Shown here piece after piece: positions 62,816-64,000 of a DNA stretch of 64,000 bases (positions are counted from its first letter, which is position 1; every line of letters starts with the position of its first letter). The translations under genes were made by a program, and so were the position numbers. The notes beneath the pieces were generated by a model. That model had not been told where the DNA came from. It made no database searches and was given only the letters and a program-made list of their open reading frames with translations. The stretch comes from an uncultured Maribacter sp. (GTDB taxonomy: Bacteria; Bacteroidota; Bacteroidia; Flavobacteriales; Flavobacteriaceae), in the NCBI GenBank assembly GCA_947493885.1, contig CANLTE010000002.1:700238-764237 (forward strand), written 5' to 3'.

Positions 62816-63360
62816 GCACTGTTAGTTATAATTATATTGAAAATAGTGTACAAAAAGATTATTGTAAGTCCAATTCCATAGATTTTTATTCCGGCATTGA
62901 ATGCTTTGTATTTTTTATAAGTATGAAAAGAACCATAATAGTGTTCAACCATTATATCTTTAATTTGGTCTTTTTTATCATAATTTTTTGAGACCTCAAT
63001 TAATTCTTTAATATTCTTTTTTTTAATAACCGTATCCCACCCAATCATTTTTGAGTATTTCTTCACTTCTTTATTTTCATATTGTCTGAAATTCATGGCT
63101 ATAGTAACTATTCCAACTGCAAATGAAATAAAGGAGGTCAGTCCAAAAATGATTAAAACGATTTTAAAAACCCAATCATCAATATCGTTTAGGTTAACAA
63201 TGAATTCGAACAATAAGGCAAGAGACCCAGCAGAAATAGTAGTTAGCAATAACAGTTTTCCCTCTGCATATTTTTGCCATCCGATTTGATTATTTAAAGC
63301 AAATCTTAAGGCATCTATATCTTCGGAGCTAATTTTCTCCTCTTTTTCTTTGTAACTCAT
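62812..63360 (-). CDS. Three-helix membrane protein, SLATT/PycTM-like topology
   Basis: The 182-residue protein has two membrane helices near the N-terminus (about 36-58 and 66-90), a cytoplasmic part of about 60 residues rich in Lys, and one C-terminal helix (about 158-178). The opening EDIDALRFALNNQIGWQKYA precedes KLLLLTTISAGSLALLFEFI. Helix spacing resembles SLATT and Pycsar effector membrane domains, which act in defence, but no conserved residue proves this. It is a single gene flanked by structured repeats. Confidence 0.65.
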   Translation of the reverse strand: MSYKEKEEKISSEDIDALRFALNNQIGWQKYAEGKLLLLTTISAGSLALLFEFIVNLNDIDDWVFKIVLIIFGLTSFISFAVGIVTIAMNFRQYENKEVKKYSKMIGWDTVIKKKNIKELIEVSKNYDKKDQIKDIMVEHYYGSFHTYKKYKAFNAGIKIYGIGLTIIFLYTIFNIIITNSA

Positions 63361-63376
63361 AGCTTTATACTAATGG

Positions 63377-63420
63377 CTAGGCTATGCGTAATAGCCCGTT
63401 TAGGGCTATTGACGACATAG
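63377..63420. repeat. Hairpin-forming region upstream of the membrane gene
   Basis: AATAGCCC and GGGCTATT pair around a 5-nt loop (63390-63410). A further imperfect repeat sits on both sides (GGCTATGCG and CGACATAG). No T-run follows, so it is not a rho-independent terminator. It may be the other end of a cassette-like unit with the sequence at 62786-62815. Confidence 0.4.
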
Positions 63421-63446
63421 TTTTATTGTAGTGCGTTTTTTTAATT

Positions 63447-63899
63447 TTAGTGTTTTTCAGAATCATTGAATTGCCATAATACATTGACAATTTTCCATTT
63501 TCCATTCAGTTTTACTATGTGCATATAATCAATCCAGTCTTCAGCAATAAGCTTCACCGAAGCTGTCTTGTCAAAAACATCCAGTATTATAACTTCTTTT
63601 TTAGAGTTTTTTGAAAATCTTTTACCATCCTTATTATACGTTTCTGAAAGTAGAATCATGTAATCCCTAAAAGATTCTCTTAAATATTCCTTTCCAGTTT
63701 TTTTATGCGTCCAAAAGGTTCTTTTAACCATTCTAGGATGAGCCGCTCTTTCAAATTGTTCGGGTTTAGCATCGTATTGAGACTCTATATAGTCCAAAGC
63801 TGCTTGTCTAATATCCAAAGAGTCTTGTTTTGTTTGACTAAAAACATAAAAAGTTGAAAGAAAAATAAATGATATTGCAAGAATTAAAGATTGTTTCAT
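63447..63899 (-). CDS. Secreted lumazine-binding/NTF2-like protein
   Basis: The 150-residue protein has a signal peptide (MKQSLILAISFIFLSTFYVF) and an NTF2-like fold: DIRQAALDYIESQYDAKPEQ, then FERAAHPRMVKRTFW and, near the end, AEDWIDYMHIVKLNGKWKIV, matching the putative lumazine-binding family in the NTF2 superfamily. The ligand is not known. It is a single gene with a leader of about 100 bp to the window edge, which holds nothing else recognised. Confidence 0.85.
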   Translation of the reverse strand: MKQSLILAISFIFLSTFYVFSQTKQDSLDIRQAALDYIESQYDAKPEQFERAAHPRMVKRTFWTHKKTGKEYLRESFRDYMILLSETYNKDGKRFSKNSKKEVIILDVFDKTASVKLIAEDWIDYMHIVKLNGKWKIVNVLWQFNDSEKH

Positions 63900-64000
63900 A
63901 ATTAATTTTTATTTAGAGCTTATTGTTCGTAAAGAGACATGGTTTACACAAGTTAAAGATTATGGTTTACACTAAATTAGTTTCTAACCTTGTCGATTGT

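Noticed and set aside
63390..63410. Rho-independent terminator
   Set aside because: The hairpin is good but no T-run follows on either strand.
1..64000. rRNA, tRNA, tmRNA and riboswitches
   Set aside because: Gene gaps were read for cloverleaf-like or conserved RNA segments and none was found; most gaps are short and AT-rich. A covariance-model search would be needed to exclude small RNAs.

Overview
The window is AT-rich chromosomal DNA from a member of the Bacteroidota, most likely a marine or environmental Flavobacteriaceae. The evidence is: type IX secretion (T9SS) cargo with gliding-type C-terminal domains, a PorP/SprF-family protein, DUF5606 and DUF1456 proteins, a succinylase-type lysine pathway (dapD, lysA), lipoproteins with short lipoboxes, promoters of the Bacteroidota type (TTTG about 16-20 nt before TAnnTTTG), and no purine-rich Shine-Dalgarno sequences. 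No rRNA, tRNA, CRISPR array or complete insertion sequence was seen.

Layout. 1-5.3 kb: start of a secreted protein running off the left edge, lysA, a LON-substrate-binding-domain protein, sucC, a frameshifted small secreted protein, a DUF1456 protein and an Hsp20 chaperone. 5.8-14.1 kb: uvrB, a gliding-type T9SS protein, an ABC exporter pair and a second surface-type protein that lacks the expected sorting domain. 14.3-18.1 kb: an unrecognised protein with kinase-like motifs, a nucleoid-associated protein, a pRiA4b ORF-3-like protein and heme A synthase. 18.2-27.4 kb: an operon on the minus strand encoding a 2102-residue repetitive adhesin, a PorP/SprF protein and an OmpA/TPR protein. This is the most striking module in the window. 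27.6-33.4 kb: a tight minus-strand operon dapD, three glycosyltransferases, a threonylcarbamoyl-AMP synthase and a CCA-type nucleotidyltransferase. 33.5-44.7 kb: ruvX, def and a DUF5606 gene, then about 6.6 kb mostly on the opposite strand (GH20 hexosaminidase, SGNH hydrolase, DUF2853, gluconolactonase-like protein, TRAP transporter), then mazG, a MATE exporter, a small acidic protein and a PAP2 phosphatase. 44.7-54.5 kb: glycosyltransferase, DUF2911, galM, an ECF sigma factor operon with a membrane protein and a charged DUF4097-like protein, a Gfo/Idh oxidoreductase with a DUF1080 protein, msrA and an M23 peptidase. 54.5-64 kb: accessory DNA with small hypothetical proteins, two Crp/Fnr regulators each placed upstream of short operons, and several gene remnants, including a decayed IS110-like transposase end.

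Working together. The adhesin, SprF-like and OmpA-like genes form one candidate surface-display unit: cargo exported by T9SS, an outer-membrane SprF partner, and a peptidoglycan-anchored OmpA protein. The glycosyltransferase operon probably builds lipooligosaccharide or another surface glycan. The GH20, SGNH, TRAP, SMP-30, DUF1080 and Gfo/Idh genes point to scavenging of polysaccharide-derived sugars and sugar acids. The ECF operon has a topology consistent with an envelope-responsive regulatory unit. All functions are read from sequence motifs and family knowledge; no searches were run.
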